Assembly (NCBI GenBank): GCA_023439505.1
Contig: JAEXNR010000034.1
Location: forward strand, 1 to 64,000
Reading direction: 5' to 3'
Origin: Bacillota bacterium
GTDB lineage: Bacteria > Bacillota > Clostridia > Lachnospirales > Lachnospiraceae
Length of the DNA: 64,000 bases
Each line of letters starts with the position of its first letter. The stretch's first letter is position 1. The translations under genes were made by a program, and so were the position numbers. Shown here in pieces: positions 24,643-33,067 of the stretch. The notes below the pieces were generated by a model, which saw only the letters and a program-made list of their open reading frames with translations, made no database searches and was not told the origin of the DNA.

Positions 24643-26094
24643 ATGAAAGTATCATTTGAATATGGACAAGGACTGATGGAGGCTAATTTGCCGGATAATA
24701 CCGATATCTTTATCCCGGGTGAAACCATCGCAGATCCGCCTTTTATCCCGGAGGATCAGATAGAGGCAAAAACATTGGAATCTCTTCGTAATCCCATCGG
24801 AATGGAGCCATTAACGAAACTGGCGAAAAAGGGCTCCAAAATCGCCATTGTTTTCCCGGACAGGGTAAAGGGAGGAGAACAGCCAACGGCTCATCGTAAG
24901 ATTTCCATTAAATTAATCCTTAAGGAGTTATACAGTGCAGGTGTTGAGAAGAAAGACATCCTTTTCATTTGTTCCAATGGATTACACAGAAAGAATACAG
25001 ATAAGGAAATAAAGAATATATTGGGAGAGGATTTGTTCCGGGAGTTCTGGTACAGTCATCAGATTATTAACCATGACAGTGAGGATTATGACCATCTCGT
25101 GGATCTGGGTGTAACGGAGCGCGGGGATCCGGTTCTGATGAATAAATATGTATATGACAGCGATGTTGCTATCCTGATCGGCCATACCCAGGGTAATCCC
25201 TATGGCGGATACTCAGGAGGATATAAGCATTGTTCTACGGGAATTACCCACTGGAGATCCATAGCATCCCATCATGTTCCGGATGTCATGCATCGGCATG
25301 ATTTTGTTCCGGTCAGCGGTCATTCCATGATGAGAACCAAGTTTGATGAGATCGGGCAGCATATGGAAAAATGCATGGGCAAGAAATTCTTCTGTTGTGA
25401 TGCCGTGCTGGATTCCCGATCCAGACAAATCGAAGTATATAGCGGTTATGCAGAAAAAATGCAGCCTCTTTCATGGAAAACTGCCGATCAGAGGACTTAT
25501 GTACCCTTTGCAGAGAAAAAATACGATGTATTGGTATTTGGTATGCCTATGTTCTTTCATTATGGGGACGGTATGGGAACCAATCCCATCATGTTAATGC
25601 AGGCATTGTCCGCCCAGGTAATTCGCTTCAAACGAATCATGAGTGATAACTGCGTCATTATATGCTCCTCCTTATGTAACGGATATTTCCATGATGAATT
25701 ATGGCCTTATACCAGAGAAATGTATGATATGTTCCAGAAGGATTACATGAATACTCTGCCTGACATGGATCGTCTGGGTGAATACTTTGCAACGAACGAG
25801 GAATTTATCAGACAATATCGCTATTCCAATGCATTTCATCCCTTCCATGGTTTTTCTATGATCTCTTGTGGACATCTGGCGGAAAAACATACCGCGGCGG
25901 TATATATTGTAGGCGCACAGACACCTGGGTATGCAAGAGGAATGGGTTTGAAGACAAGGGCAACCTTTGAAGAAGCACTGGCAGATGCGAAGAAGAAGTT
26001 TGTAGGAGAGAATCCTAACATTCTGGCGCTGCCTCAGACATTCAAACTTGCATCCGTTCATTTAATGATGAAAGATGAGGTTTACAACGGGTAA
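24643..26094 (+). CDS. LarA-family (nickel-pincer) racemase/epimerase homologue
   Basis: A protein of 483 residues of the lactate racemase superfamily (LarA-like, DUF2088), which racemise or epimerise 2-hydroxyacids with a nickel-pincer nucleotide. It retains FPDR near residue 71-74, SNGLHR with His115, the cofactor-lysine region GHTQGNPYGGYSGGYK with Lys195, and His-rich follow-on segments. It is longer than LarA itself (about 424) and clearly divergent, so lactate is not assured; family members act on malate, gluconate and other acids. GTGAGGAAG precedes the ATG. It lies 69 bases after the isomerase gene, with larC1 close by on the other strand. Confidence 0.82.
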   Translation: MKVSFEYGQGLMEANLPDNTDIFIPGETIADPPFIPEDQIEAKTLESLRNPIGMEPLTKLAKKGSKIAIVFPDRVKGGEQPTAHRKISIKLILKELYSAGVEKKDILFICSNGLHRKNTDKEIKNILGEDLFREFWYSHQIINHDSEDYDHLVDLGVTERGDPVLMNKYVYDSDVAILIGHTQGNPYGGYSGGYKHCSTGITHWRSIASHHVPDVMHRHDFVPVSGHSMMRTKFDEIGQHMEKCMGKKFFCCDAVLDSRSRQIEVYSGYAEKMQPLSWKTADQRTYVPFAEKKYDVLVFGMPMFFHYGDGMGTNPIMLMQALSAQVIRFKRIMSDNCVIICSSLCNGYFHDELWPYTREMYDMFQKDYMNTLPDMDRLGEYFATNEEFIRQYRYSNAFHPFHGFSMISCGHLAEKHTAAVYIVGAQTPGYARGMGLKTRATFEEALADAKKKFVGENPNILALPQTFKLASVHLMMKDEVYNG

Positions 26095-26166
26095 TTGCAA
26101 GAGGATGATGCATTTTAGTTACAGGATCTTCATATGATGAAGTGAAATCTAAACTTGAGGTCATCT

Positions 26167-27471
26167 ATGGAGATATATATTGTTCAACCCGGGGACACCA
26201 TTGAATCCATCGCAATACAGTATCATATATCAGCAGAAACTCTGATTCAGAGCAATGCCCTGAAAAGGCCTGTCCGCTTAGTTGTCGGTCAGGCCATTGT
26301 TATTACAGTTCCGATTCAGACGTATACAGTACAGGAGGGGGACACGTTACTTCGTATTGCAAATGGGTTTCAGGTATCCGTTTCGCAATTGCTGAGAAAC
26401 AATCCCTCTCTTTCCACGACAGAAAATATTTATCCGGGGGAGACAATCGTTATCCGTTATGATAATAATAAGGGGACGATTACGACCAATGGATATGCCT
26501 ATCCTTTTATCGATATAAATATTTTAAACAAAACACTGCCGTTTTTGACTTACCTGACGGTATACAATTATCAGGTTACAGGGGAGGGAGAAATTATCAG
26601 TTATGAGGATGATACGGATATGCTGGAGAGTGCGAGGTATTTTGGGGTGGCACCGATTCTGTTGCTGACAACCTTTAGTACGCAGGGCCAGGAGAATTAT
26701 GGGGTTGCAATCAGTATTTTATCGAATGAGGATTATCAAAACGCATTGATTCACAATGTAATTGGTTTATTAGAAGAAAAGGGATATTATGGAGTGAATT
26801 TAGCGTTCCAATTTATCGAGCAGTCAAATCTCTCGCTTTATTACAATTTTCTGTCGAATGTTTACAGTCAGCTCCACCCGTTGGGATACCTGGTATTCAT
26901 TACCGTAAGACCGGCGATCTCCTATCAGGATCAGGACATTACTTATGAAGCAGTGGATTATTCCGTATTTAACGGAATGAATGACGGAATCATTATCTTA
27001 TCCTACGAATGGGGATATTCTGAGGAACCGCCCATTGCCAAGACCTTATATATTGCAAGAAACTTCCTTGATTATATGGTTAACCTGGTTCCCAGTGAGA
27101 GGGTAAGCACCGGTATTAATATATTAGGGTATGATTGGGCGCTGCCCTATGAAAGAGGGGTTTCCCAGGCCTATGCACTTAATTATGACTCTGTTCTTGA
27201 TTTGGCAGCCGATGTGGGCGCTGTCATCATGTTTGATGAGATGTCCCAGGCTCCTTTTTTCACTTACTCAGAAGATGTGCTAGGAAGAACAATACAACAC
27301 ATTGTGTGGTTTAAGGATGCAAGAAGTATTAATGCCACCATGGATATCATCCGGGGATATGGACTGCAGGGTGCAGATATATGGAATATTATGTACTTCT
27401 TTGCAGAGATGTGGCTTGTGATTAATACGCAGTATCAGATCATAAAGCGGTTGCCGGAACAAATAACATAA
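26167..27471 (+). CDS. LysM-GH18 protein (YaaH/SleL-like) with substituted catalytic residues
   Basis: A protein of 434 residues with two LysM peptidoglycan-binding repeats (about 1-46 and 49-98; YIVQPGDTIESIA and YTVQEGDTLLRIA) followed by a GH18-like barrel, the layout of spore-germination hydrolases YaaH/SleL. There is no signal peptide, as in YaaH. The catalytic strand, usually ending D-x-E (as in NIDFE), reads NLAFQ here, with Ala213 and Gln215, so both acids are lost. It may bind chitin-like or cortex glycans without cutting them. ATG at 26167 has TTGAGG upstream; a TTG at 26155 is the alternative. Confidence 0.8.
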   Translation: MEIYIVQPGDTIESIAIQYHISAETLIQSNALKRPVRLVVGQAIVITVPIQTYTVQEGDTLLRIANGFQVSVSQLLRNNPSLSTTENIYPGETIVIRYDNNKGTITTNGYAYPFIDINILNKTLPFLTYLTVYNYQVTGEGEIISYEDDTDMLESARYFGVAPILLLTTFSTQGQENYGVAISILSNEDYQNALIHNVIGLLEEKGYYGVNLAFQFIEQSNLSLYYNFLSNVYSQLHPLGYLVFITVRPAISYQDQDITYEAVDYSVFNGMNDGIIILSYEWGYSEEPPIAKTLYIARNFLDYMVNLVPSERVSTGINILGYDWALPYERGVSQAYALNYDSVLDLAADVGAVIMFDEMSQAPFFTYSEDVLGRTIQHIVWFKDARSINATMDIIRGYGLQGADIWNIMYFFAEMWLVINTQYQIIKRLPEQIT

Positions 27472-27529
27472 TCACTTAACCGGGGATAGCTTCATAAGAT
27501 ATTGTAGAGTTATAAGGGGGGAATGAAGG

Positions 27530-28153
27530 ATGGAGAAGAAAGTGGATTGTAACATGTATGATGAAGGGCAAATTCCTCCCTGCAGTAATTTTCTTGGAAA
27601 TGTTGAACCGATTATAATTGACGGCAAAGTGGTATTCCGTAATGAAAATAAGGTGTTTTACTTTATTAGTACCCTGACGAATTCCGGTGAAGGGGAGGAA
27701 GCGCAGACGCCGCCTGTGGTAAATCCTATCATAAATCCGCCTGTGGTATCTACCAATCTTCAGATTAGTATGGCTACTTTTTTTGTGGGTTTATTTATTA
27801 ATAAAATTCAACAGGAGCAAATAAAGAACCTGGATTCTATTCAAATACATTCTGATAAAACCGCCGATGAATTTATTCACAAGACATTAAAGAAATGCCC
27901 AAATGTAATAACAGATTATACAGCGCAGTTATCCTTTATCATAACCAGTTTAAATGCAATTCTACCTCTCTATACCTATACCCTAACCATTAGTCCGTTA
28001 AATTACTATATCTTATTCATCCTAAGTCGGCTGGAGAGAAACCCGGCCTTGTTCTTTGGCAACAACGCTTATGTTTCGGAGGATTGTATTAATTTCACAC
28101 TGGCAGCAATGAGCCTTCAATTTCCAAAAGGACCATTTGATGGCTGCAGGTAA
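27530..28153 (+). CDS. Unknown protein with proline-rich linker
   Basis: A protein of 207 residues that I do not recognise. Residues 1-48 are a polar N-terminal part with two Cys, and 55-77 is a Pro/Val/Asn-rich linker (PPVVNPIINPPVV). The remainder looks like a mostly helical domain with hydrophobic stretches (MATFFVGLFI, FIITSLNAILPLYTYTL). A GGGGGGAATGAAGG site precedes the ATG. It lies 58 bases after the LysM/GH18 gene and could be a spore-associated partner, but only position suggests this. Confidence 0.6.
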   Translation: MEKKVDCNMYDEGQIPPCSNFLGNVEPIIIDGKVVFRNENKVFYFISTLTNSGEGEEAQTPPVVNPIINPPVVSTNLQISMATFFVGLFINKIQQEQIKNLDSIQIHSDKTADEFIHKTLKKCPNVITDYTAQLSFIITSLNAILPLYTYTLTISPLNYYILFILSRLERNPALFFGNNAYVSEDCINFTLAAMSLQFPKGPFDGCR

Positions 28154-28367
28154 AGAACCGGCTGGTTATAACCGGTAACAACCTTTACATATAAAAAGTG
28201 TAAGAAAATGGTATCCGAACAGGTCGTTTTATTATATAATATGGTTACAAGCTCCCGGTCAGTGAAAGCATCTGATGGGATAAAAACGTAGTAAAATATT
28301 AGATTTGCTTTTAAGGGCTGCGATCATAATACCGGTCAGGAGGGACTTTATACTAAAACGGGAAGTT

Positions 28368-28407
28368 CCGGTTTAACAGGGGGAGATACTGTAAATCGGG
28401 CTTTTTT
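28368..28407 (+). terminator. Intrinsic terminator in the gap before the GNAT gene
   Basis: CCGGTTTAACAG pairs with CTGTAAATCGG (one bulged base and one G-U pair) and is followed by GCTTTTTT. It lies 215 bases after the unknown gene and 110 bases before the GNAT gene. The 363-base gap also has a TATAAT at 28235-28240 without a good -35, so a short terminated transcript or leader is possible. Confidence 0.6.
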
Positions 28408-28516
28408 GTATTGGAAAACAAAAGAGAAAAGCCTGGTACAATGTTTTAAATGAGCCATCCTGTGCTTTCTGTCAGGTTGTGTATAAAACGTGATACCAGA
28501 GAAACGGGGGATGAGA

Positions 28517-29416
28517 ATGGAACAGGTTGTGCTTGGAGGAAAAGAATATTATTTGGTAAAAAACCTGCGGGAAAATGAAGAATTAAGAAAAAGTTATAAT
28601 GAACTAACGAAGAAAGTATATGGATTTGATTTCGAAGGATGGTATCAAAAAGGCTATTGGAAAGATAATTATCAACCGTATACCCTTGTGGCAGAGAATA
28701 AAGCTGTCGCAAACGTTTCACTAAACCGTATGGAATTCACTGTGTTTGGGGAAACAAAGCATTTCCTGCAAATAGGAACCGTTATGACGGATCCGTGTTA
28801 TCGTGGGATGGGACTTAGCAGATTCTTAATTGAGAAAATTTTACTTGAAGAGAACGGTAAATGGGACATGATATATCTGTTTGCCAATGATGAGGTGCTT
28901 AATTATTACCCAAAGTTTGGTTTCCGGGCGTATTATGAGTATCAATATGAGAAAGACATCGTGAATCATAATCCAATTATATGGGCAGAAAGATTAAATA
29001 TGAATTTGCTTAAGAATGTTAACTTTGTACAGGAGCAAATTCGCAGTGCCAAACCTGTTTCCGAATTAACTATGATGAATCATACTGAGCTTGTCATGTT
29101 CTACTGCATCTCAAGCCAAAAGGAGAACATCTACTATATTCATGAATTGCAGGCAGTGACAATCGCAGAATATCATGAGGATACCTTGTATTTGATGGAT
29201 GTATATGCGCAGGGTGAGGTTAATCTGGAGGAAGTAATCGACGCAATGACCAATTATAAAATTCATAAAGTGATTCTTGGCTTTACACCAAAACATGCCG
29301 CAGAGTTCAATGTAGTAGTGCGTAAGGAAGAGAATACCACATTATTTATTAAAAATGATGCATCCAAACTTTTCTTAAATCATAAACTTATGTTTCCTGT
29401 AATGTCTCATGCTTGA
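28517..29416 (+). CDS. GNAT-family N-acetyltransferase
   Basis: A cytoplasmic acetyltransferase of 299 residues. The GNAT core lies at about residues 40-150, with the acetyl-CoA loop region IGTVMTDPCYRGMGLSRFLIEKIL and a following LFANDEVLNYYPKFGF segment typical of the fold. The C-terminal half is an extra region of unknown role (a second degenerate GNAT-like domain is possible). ATG at 28517 is chosen because GGGGG lies six bases before it; another ATG is at 28511. It appears monocistronic, with terminator-like stems on both sides. Substrate unknown. Confidence 0.8.
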   Translation: MEQVVLGGKEYYLVKNLRENEELRKSYNELTKKVYGFDFEGWYQKGYWKDNYQPYTLVAENKAVANVSLNRMEFTVFGETKHFLQIGTVMTDPCYRGMGLSRFLIEKILLEENGKWDMIYLFANDEVLNYYPKFGFRAYYEYQYEKDIVNHNPIIWAERLNMNLLKNVNFVQEQIRSAKPVSELTMMNHTELVMFYCISSQKENIYYIHELQAVTIAEYHEDTLYLMDVYAQGEVNLEEVIDAMTNYKIHKVILGFTPKHAAEFNVVVRKEENTTLFIKNDASKLFLNHKLMFPVMSHA

Positions 29417-29474
29417 GCTGTATATCAGTAAATATAGGAAATGGAAGTTAAAATCTATAAGGTTAACATAGATG

Positions 29475-29508
29475 TGCCGGCAGCATGTCTGAATATGCTG
29501 CCGGTATT
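29475..29508 (+). terminator. Strong hairpin after the GNAT gene
   Basis: GCCGGCAGCAT pairs with ATGCTGCCGGT around an 8-base loop, followed by the short T-containing tract ATTTG. The stem is strong and the T-run poor, so it is a probable but imperfect terminator. Confidence 0.6.
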
Positions 29509-29551
29509 TGCTGTCTCAAAAAATCAAATAGTAAAATATTTCATGGGAAAC

Positions 29552-29595
29552 TTGTTTTTCCTGTAAAATTGTTATATAGTAAATATGTACTATAT
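29552..29595 (+). promoter_or_regulatory. Promoter with overlapping palindrome before the GGDEF gene
   Basis: TTGTTT (29552-29557) and TATAGT (29575-29580) are 17 bases apart. The -10 box is inside a perfect inverted repeat ATATAGTA-N6-TACTATAT (29574-29595), an arrangement expected for repression of this promoter. Confidence 0.55.
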
Positions 29596-29670
29596 AATAT
29601 TGTTTTTGAGCGGCAGACAGGTTAAAATAACTAATTGTTGAAAGTTATCTTATAAAGTCAGGAGAGTTAC

Positions 29671-31575
29671 ATGTTCGGAAACGGGAGAAAAACCATAGGC
29701 GTTTTTGTTTCACAACTTCATCAGGAATTTCAACAGGAATTATGTCAGGGTATTTGTGATCGTGCCAAAGAAATAGGGTATAATGTGGCCTGTTTCACTA
29801 ATTTTCTTGTATATGGGGAAAGCGCGTATGACAACGGTGAGCGTAATATCGCAGAGCTGCCTCATTATGAGGATCTGGACGGAATTGTTTTAATGCCTGA
29901 CTCTATGTTTATACATGGCTTTGAAAAATGTATTAAAGACAATATAAAGAAAAAGTGCAATTGTCCTGTCGTAAGTGTCCGACACAAAATAGAGGAATAT
30001 TACAATGTATTGGTAGATGATTCTCTGGTACTTAATGAGGTGATCCGACACTTTGCAGAGGTTCACGGATTTAAAAGAATTAACTATCTTTCAGGACCAA
30101 AGAATAATCCTGCGGCAAGAGAGAGACTCACTGCTTTCCGGAAAATAATGAAGGAGTACCAGCTTCCGCTGGATGAGAGCAGGATTTATCACAGCAAATC
30201 CTGGACCTCGGATGCTTGTGAGGCGGTAAAGCTATGGTTGTCCAATCCGGATAAAATGCCGGAAGCAATTATATGTGCCAATGATTATATTGCAATTTCC
30301 GTATGTAATGCACTTTCGGAAAGAGGAATCAGGATACCGGAGGACATTGCAGTTTCAGGATGTGACAACATTAATATAACACAGGAGTTTAATCCGTCGA
30401 TTACATCAGTGGATGTTCCGATCTATAACATGGGAACCAGGGCAGTTGAGATAATTTTTCAGCATAATGAAGGAATCTCCCAACAGCAGAACTGCTATAT
30501 CAAAACAACACCGGTTTACCGCAGATCCTGTGGCTGCAACGGTACAACAGTTCATAGCAATTCGCCAAAATTAAATAAAAATTTTATTATAAATGAAATA
30601 GAAGTAAGAGAGAGGGCAATCTCCAATAATGCATTTATGTCTATTAATTTGACTGGGGTACAACGAATGGAGGAATTTTGCCGCAAACTATCCTCCTGTA
30701 CCTATATGAATGAAGCATTTGACAGCCTTTACCTGTGTCTGTTCAGAGACTGGGATTGCTATAACGACAGTAATCCATGTAATCATGCGGATAAGGTGAT
30801 GGAGTTGGGGATTAAATACGGAGTGGAACTTAAAAAAGAGGAAATTCCATATCCCCATTTGCTGCCGTCAAAGTACATAGGAGAAGAGCCCCAATTCTTC
30901 TTCTTTAATATGCTTCACTACCAGGAGAGATGTTTTGGATATACAGCCATCAGTTTTCACAGTTCAAGGGCATATCGGATCTCCTATCAGGGATGGCTGA
31001 TTAATGTATGCAATGCCCTGGAGAATATTAGAGTTCATACAGAACTAAATCGATTATTATATCAGCTGGAGGATATGTCAATTAAAGATGGACTGACAGG
31101 GTTATATAACCGCAGGGCGCTGGAACTTCTGGGAAAGCGTTATCTTGCACAGAGCATTGAGAACCAGACTAAGATTATGGTGTTCACAGCCGATATGGAT
31201 AAGCTAAAGTATATTAATGATCATTTCGGGCATGCAGCAGGTGATGTGGCAATCAAAGCAGTCGCAAAATTTTTGCAGCATGCGGCAGAGGATGACGAGA
31301 TCTGTATGCGGATTGGCGGGGACGAGTTTGTGGTCATCGGCCTGGAATATAATGATAGAAAAATGGAACGGTTTTTAAGAAGCTTTAAAAACAAACTGGA
31401 GCAGTATAATAAAGAGAAAGGCTGTTTGTTTAAGTTGTATGTAAGCTGCGGCTGGAGCATATTGCTTCCAAACGAGAATACAACCCTGGAAGACTGTCTG
31501 ATGATAGCGGATTCTAAAATGTATCAGAAAAAGTATGAAAAGAGAACATTGCGGTTAAAAGCAGAAAGTGAGTAA
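29671..31575 (+). CDS. Periplasmic-binding-like sensor fused to GGDEF diguanylate cyclase
   Basis: A cytoplasmic protein of 634 residues. Residues 1-290 resemble the LacI/RbsB sugar-binding domain (TIGVFVSQLHQEF, ICANDYIAISVCNAL, VSGCDNINITQEFNP), but there is no helix-turn-helix and no signal peptide. A middle region (about 300-460) follows, then a GGDEF domain with DGLTGLYNRRAL and the intact active motif RIGGDEFVVIG near residue 549. The inhibitory RxxD site normally five residues before GGDEF is absent. It should make c-di-GMP in response to a small cytoplasmic ligand, plausibly a sugar. GTCAGGAGAG precedes the ATG. Confidence 0.85.
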   Translation: MFGNGRKTIGVFVSQLHQEFQQELCQGICDRAKEIGYNVACFTNFLVYGESAYDNGERNIAELPHYEDLDGIVLMPDSMFIHGFEKCIKDNIKKKCNCPVVSVRHKIEEYYNVLVDDSLVLNEVIRHFAEVHGFKRINYLSGPKNNPAARERLTAFRKIMKEYQLPLDESRIYHSKSWTSDACEAVKLWLSNPDKMPEAIICANDYIAISVCNALSERGIRIPEDIAVSGCDNINITQEFNPSITSVDVPIYNMGTRAVEIIFQHNEGISQQQNCYIKTTPVYRRSCGCNGTTVHSNSPKLNKNFIINEIEVRERAISNNAFMSINLTGVQRMEEFCRKLSSCTYMNEAFDSLYLCLFRDWDCYNDSNPCNHADKVMELGIKYGVELKKEEIPYPHLLPSKYIGEEPQFFFFNMLHYQERCFGYTAISFHSSRAYRISYQGWLINVCNALENIRVHTELNRLLYQLEDMSIKDGLTGLYNRRALELLGKRYLAQSIENQTKIMVFTADMDKLKYINDHFGHAAGDVAIKAVAKFLQHAAEDDEICMRIGGDEFVVIGLEYNDRKMERFLRSFKNKLEQYNKEKGCLFKLYVSCGWSILLPNENTTLEDCLMIADSKMYQKKYEKRTLRLKAESE

Positions 31576-31610
31576 TGGCAGATTAATTCAGAAAGGTTTG
31601 GTAATCATAT

Positions 31611-33035
31611 TTGGACAGGTTATACGAGGAGCTTTTGCAATATAGCAAAAAGGACAACTACCCCATGCATATGCCGGGGCATAAAAGGAATATAGGGATC
31701 CTTCCTGCAACAAATCCCTATTCCCTTGATATTACGGAGATCGAGGGCTTTGATAATCTCCATCAGGCAGAAGGAATCTTAAGGCAGCTCTCACTTCGAA
31801 TCAGCAGTCTGTATCATTCCGGTAAATCCTGGCCGCTGATAAACGGAAGCACCGCGGGCATTCTTGCGGGAATTTCAGCCGCAGTTCAAAGAGGGGATAA
31901 AGTACTTGTTGCAAGAAATGTTCACAAATCCGTGTATCATGCCATTGTGCTCAGGGGATTAAGGCCGGTTTATCTTTATCCTGAGGTTATGGGAGAACTG
32001 CCGGTTAACGGAGGAATATCTCCGGGACAGGTGGAACATATGCTTCTCCTTCATCCGGATAGTAAGCTTGTGATTGTTACCTCACCGACTTATGAAGGAA
32101 TTGTGTCGGATATCACTGCAATTGCAAAGATTGTTCATCTTCATAATGCGCTTCTTCTTGTGGATGAAGCGCACGGTGCGCATTTTGGATTTTATCAGAG
32201 TTTTCCCCAAAGCGCGGTCACGCTGGGAGCAGATCTCATCATACAGAGTTTTCATAAGACACTTCCGTCTTTTACCCAGACTGCAGTATTACATTCTAAT
32301 ACCATGAAGCTGAATCATAGAATCGAGCTGTATCTTTCTATCTATGAGAGCAGCAGTCCCTCCTACCTTCTGCTGGCCGGAATCGACCGATGTATCACGC
32401 TGCTTGAGGAGAAGGCTGCCGGCTTCTTCGAGGCATTTGATGAAAGATTGAAGCAAATCAGGGAAGAACTGGGCGGACTGACGAAACTAAGACTGTTGGA
32501 CCGCAGTCTGGTTGGAGAACATGAAATTTATGATATGGATCCATCAAAGCTTGTCATCATAGCCAGTCACATGAATCTTAACGGGCATGAAATTAACCGG
32601 ATCCTCAGGGAACAGTATCATATCATTATGGAGATGGAGGCAAAGGATTATGTTCTGGCGCTGACCAGCATATTTGATACCGGGGAGGGCTTTGACCGGT
32701 TAAGTAAAGCAATTACCGCCATTGATCAACAAATGTTTAGTAAGGAAAATACAGATAAAGAAGATCAGACCATTTCTTATAAACCGGAGCAGGTGATACT
32801 TCCCTGGGAGGCAATGGAGCAGGAGACAAATATCCTTGAGCTTACCTTGTGCGAGAATAGAATCAGCGCAGTTTTTATCAGCAAATATCCACCGGGAATA
32901 CCACTGATTGTGCCGGGAGAACTGATAACAAAGGAGATAATTCAACAGATTCTTGCTTTAAAGCAGGCGGGGCTTACCATCACCGGACTTCTTGGCGGGG
33001 AAAAGGATCTGATGGAAGTAATTCGTGAAGATTAG
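31611..33035 (+). CDS. Orn/Lys/Arg decarboxylase family protein (YaaO-like)
   Basis: A PLP enzyme of 474 residues of the class I basic amino-acid decarboxylase family. It has PMHMPGHKRN at the N-terminus, LINGSTAGILAGI, the cofactor Asp in LVDEAHGAHFG and the PLP lysine Lys216 in SFHKTLPSFTQ. It starts at a TTG with a modest AAAGG upstream; the next Met lies inside the conserved PMHMPGHK motif. It heads a housekeeping block whose order matches B. subtilis yaaO-tmk-yaaR-holB-yaaT. The exact substrate among ornithine, lysine and arginine is not settled. Confidence 0.85.
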   Translation: MDRLYEELLQYSKKDNYPMHMPGHKRNIGILPATNPYSLDITEIEGFDNLHQAEGILRQLSLRISSLYHSGKSWPLINGSTAGILAGISAAVQRGDKVLVARNVHKSVYHAIVLRGLRPVYLYPEVMGELPVNGGISPGQVEHMLLLHPDSKLVIVTSPTYEGIVSDITAIAKIVHLHNALLLVDEAHGAHFGFYQSFPQSAVTLGADLIIQSFHKTLPSFTQTAVLHSNTMKLNHRIELYLSIYESSSPSYLLLAGIDRCITLLEEKAAGFFEAFDERLKQIREELGGLTKLRLLDRSLVGEHEIYDMDPSKLVIIASHMNLNGHEINRILREQYHIIMEMEAKDYVLALTSIFDTGEGFDRLSKAITAIDQQMFSKENTDKEDQTISYKPEQVILPWEAMEQETNILELTLCENRISAVFISKYPPGIPLIVPGELITKEIIQQILALKQAGLTITGLLGGEKDLMEVIRED

Positions 33036-33067
33036 ACAAAGATGTAATAAGCAGAGAGGGCATAGGA

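Noticed and set aside
28709..28718. GCAAACGTTT resembling the island operators
   Set aside because: It lies well inside the GNAT coding region, is not a full palindrome, and no promoter is near it.
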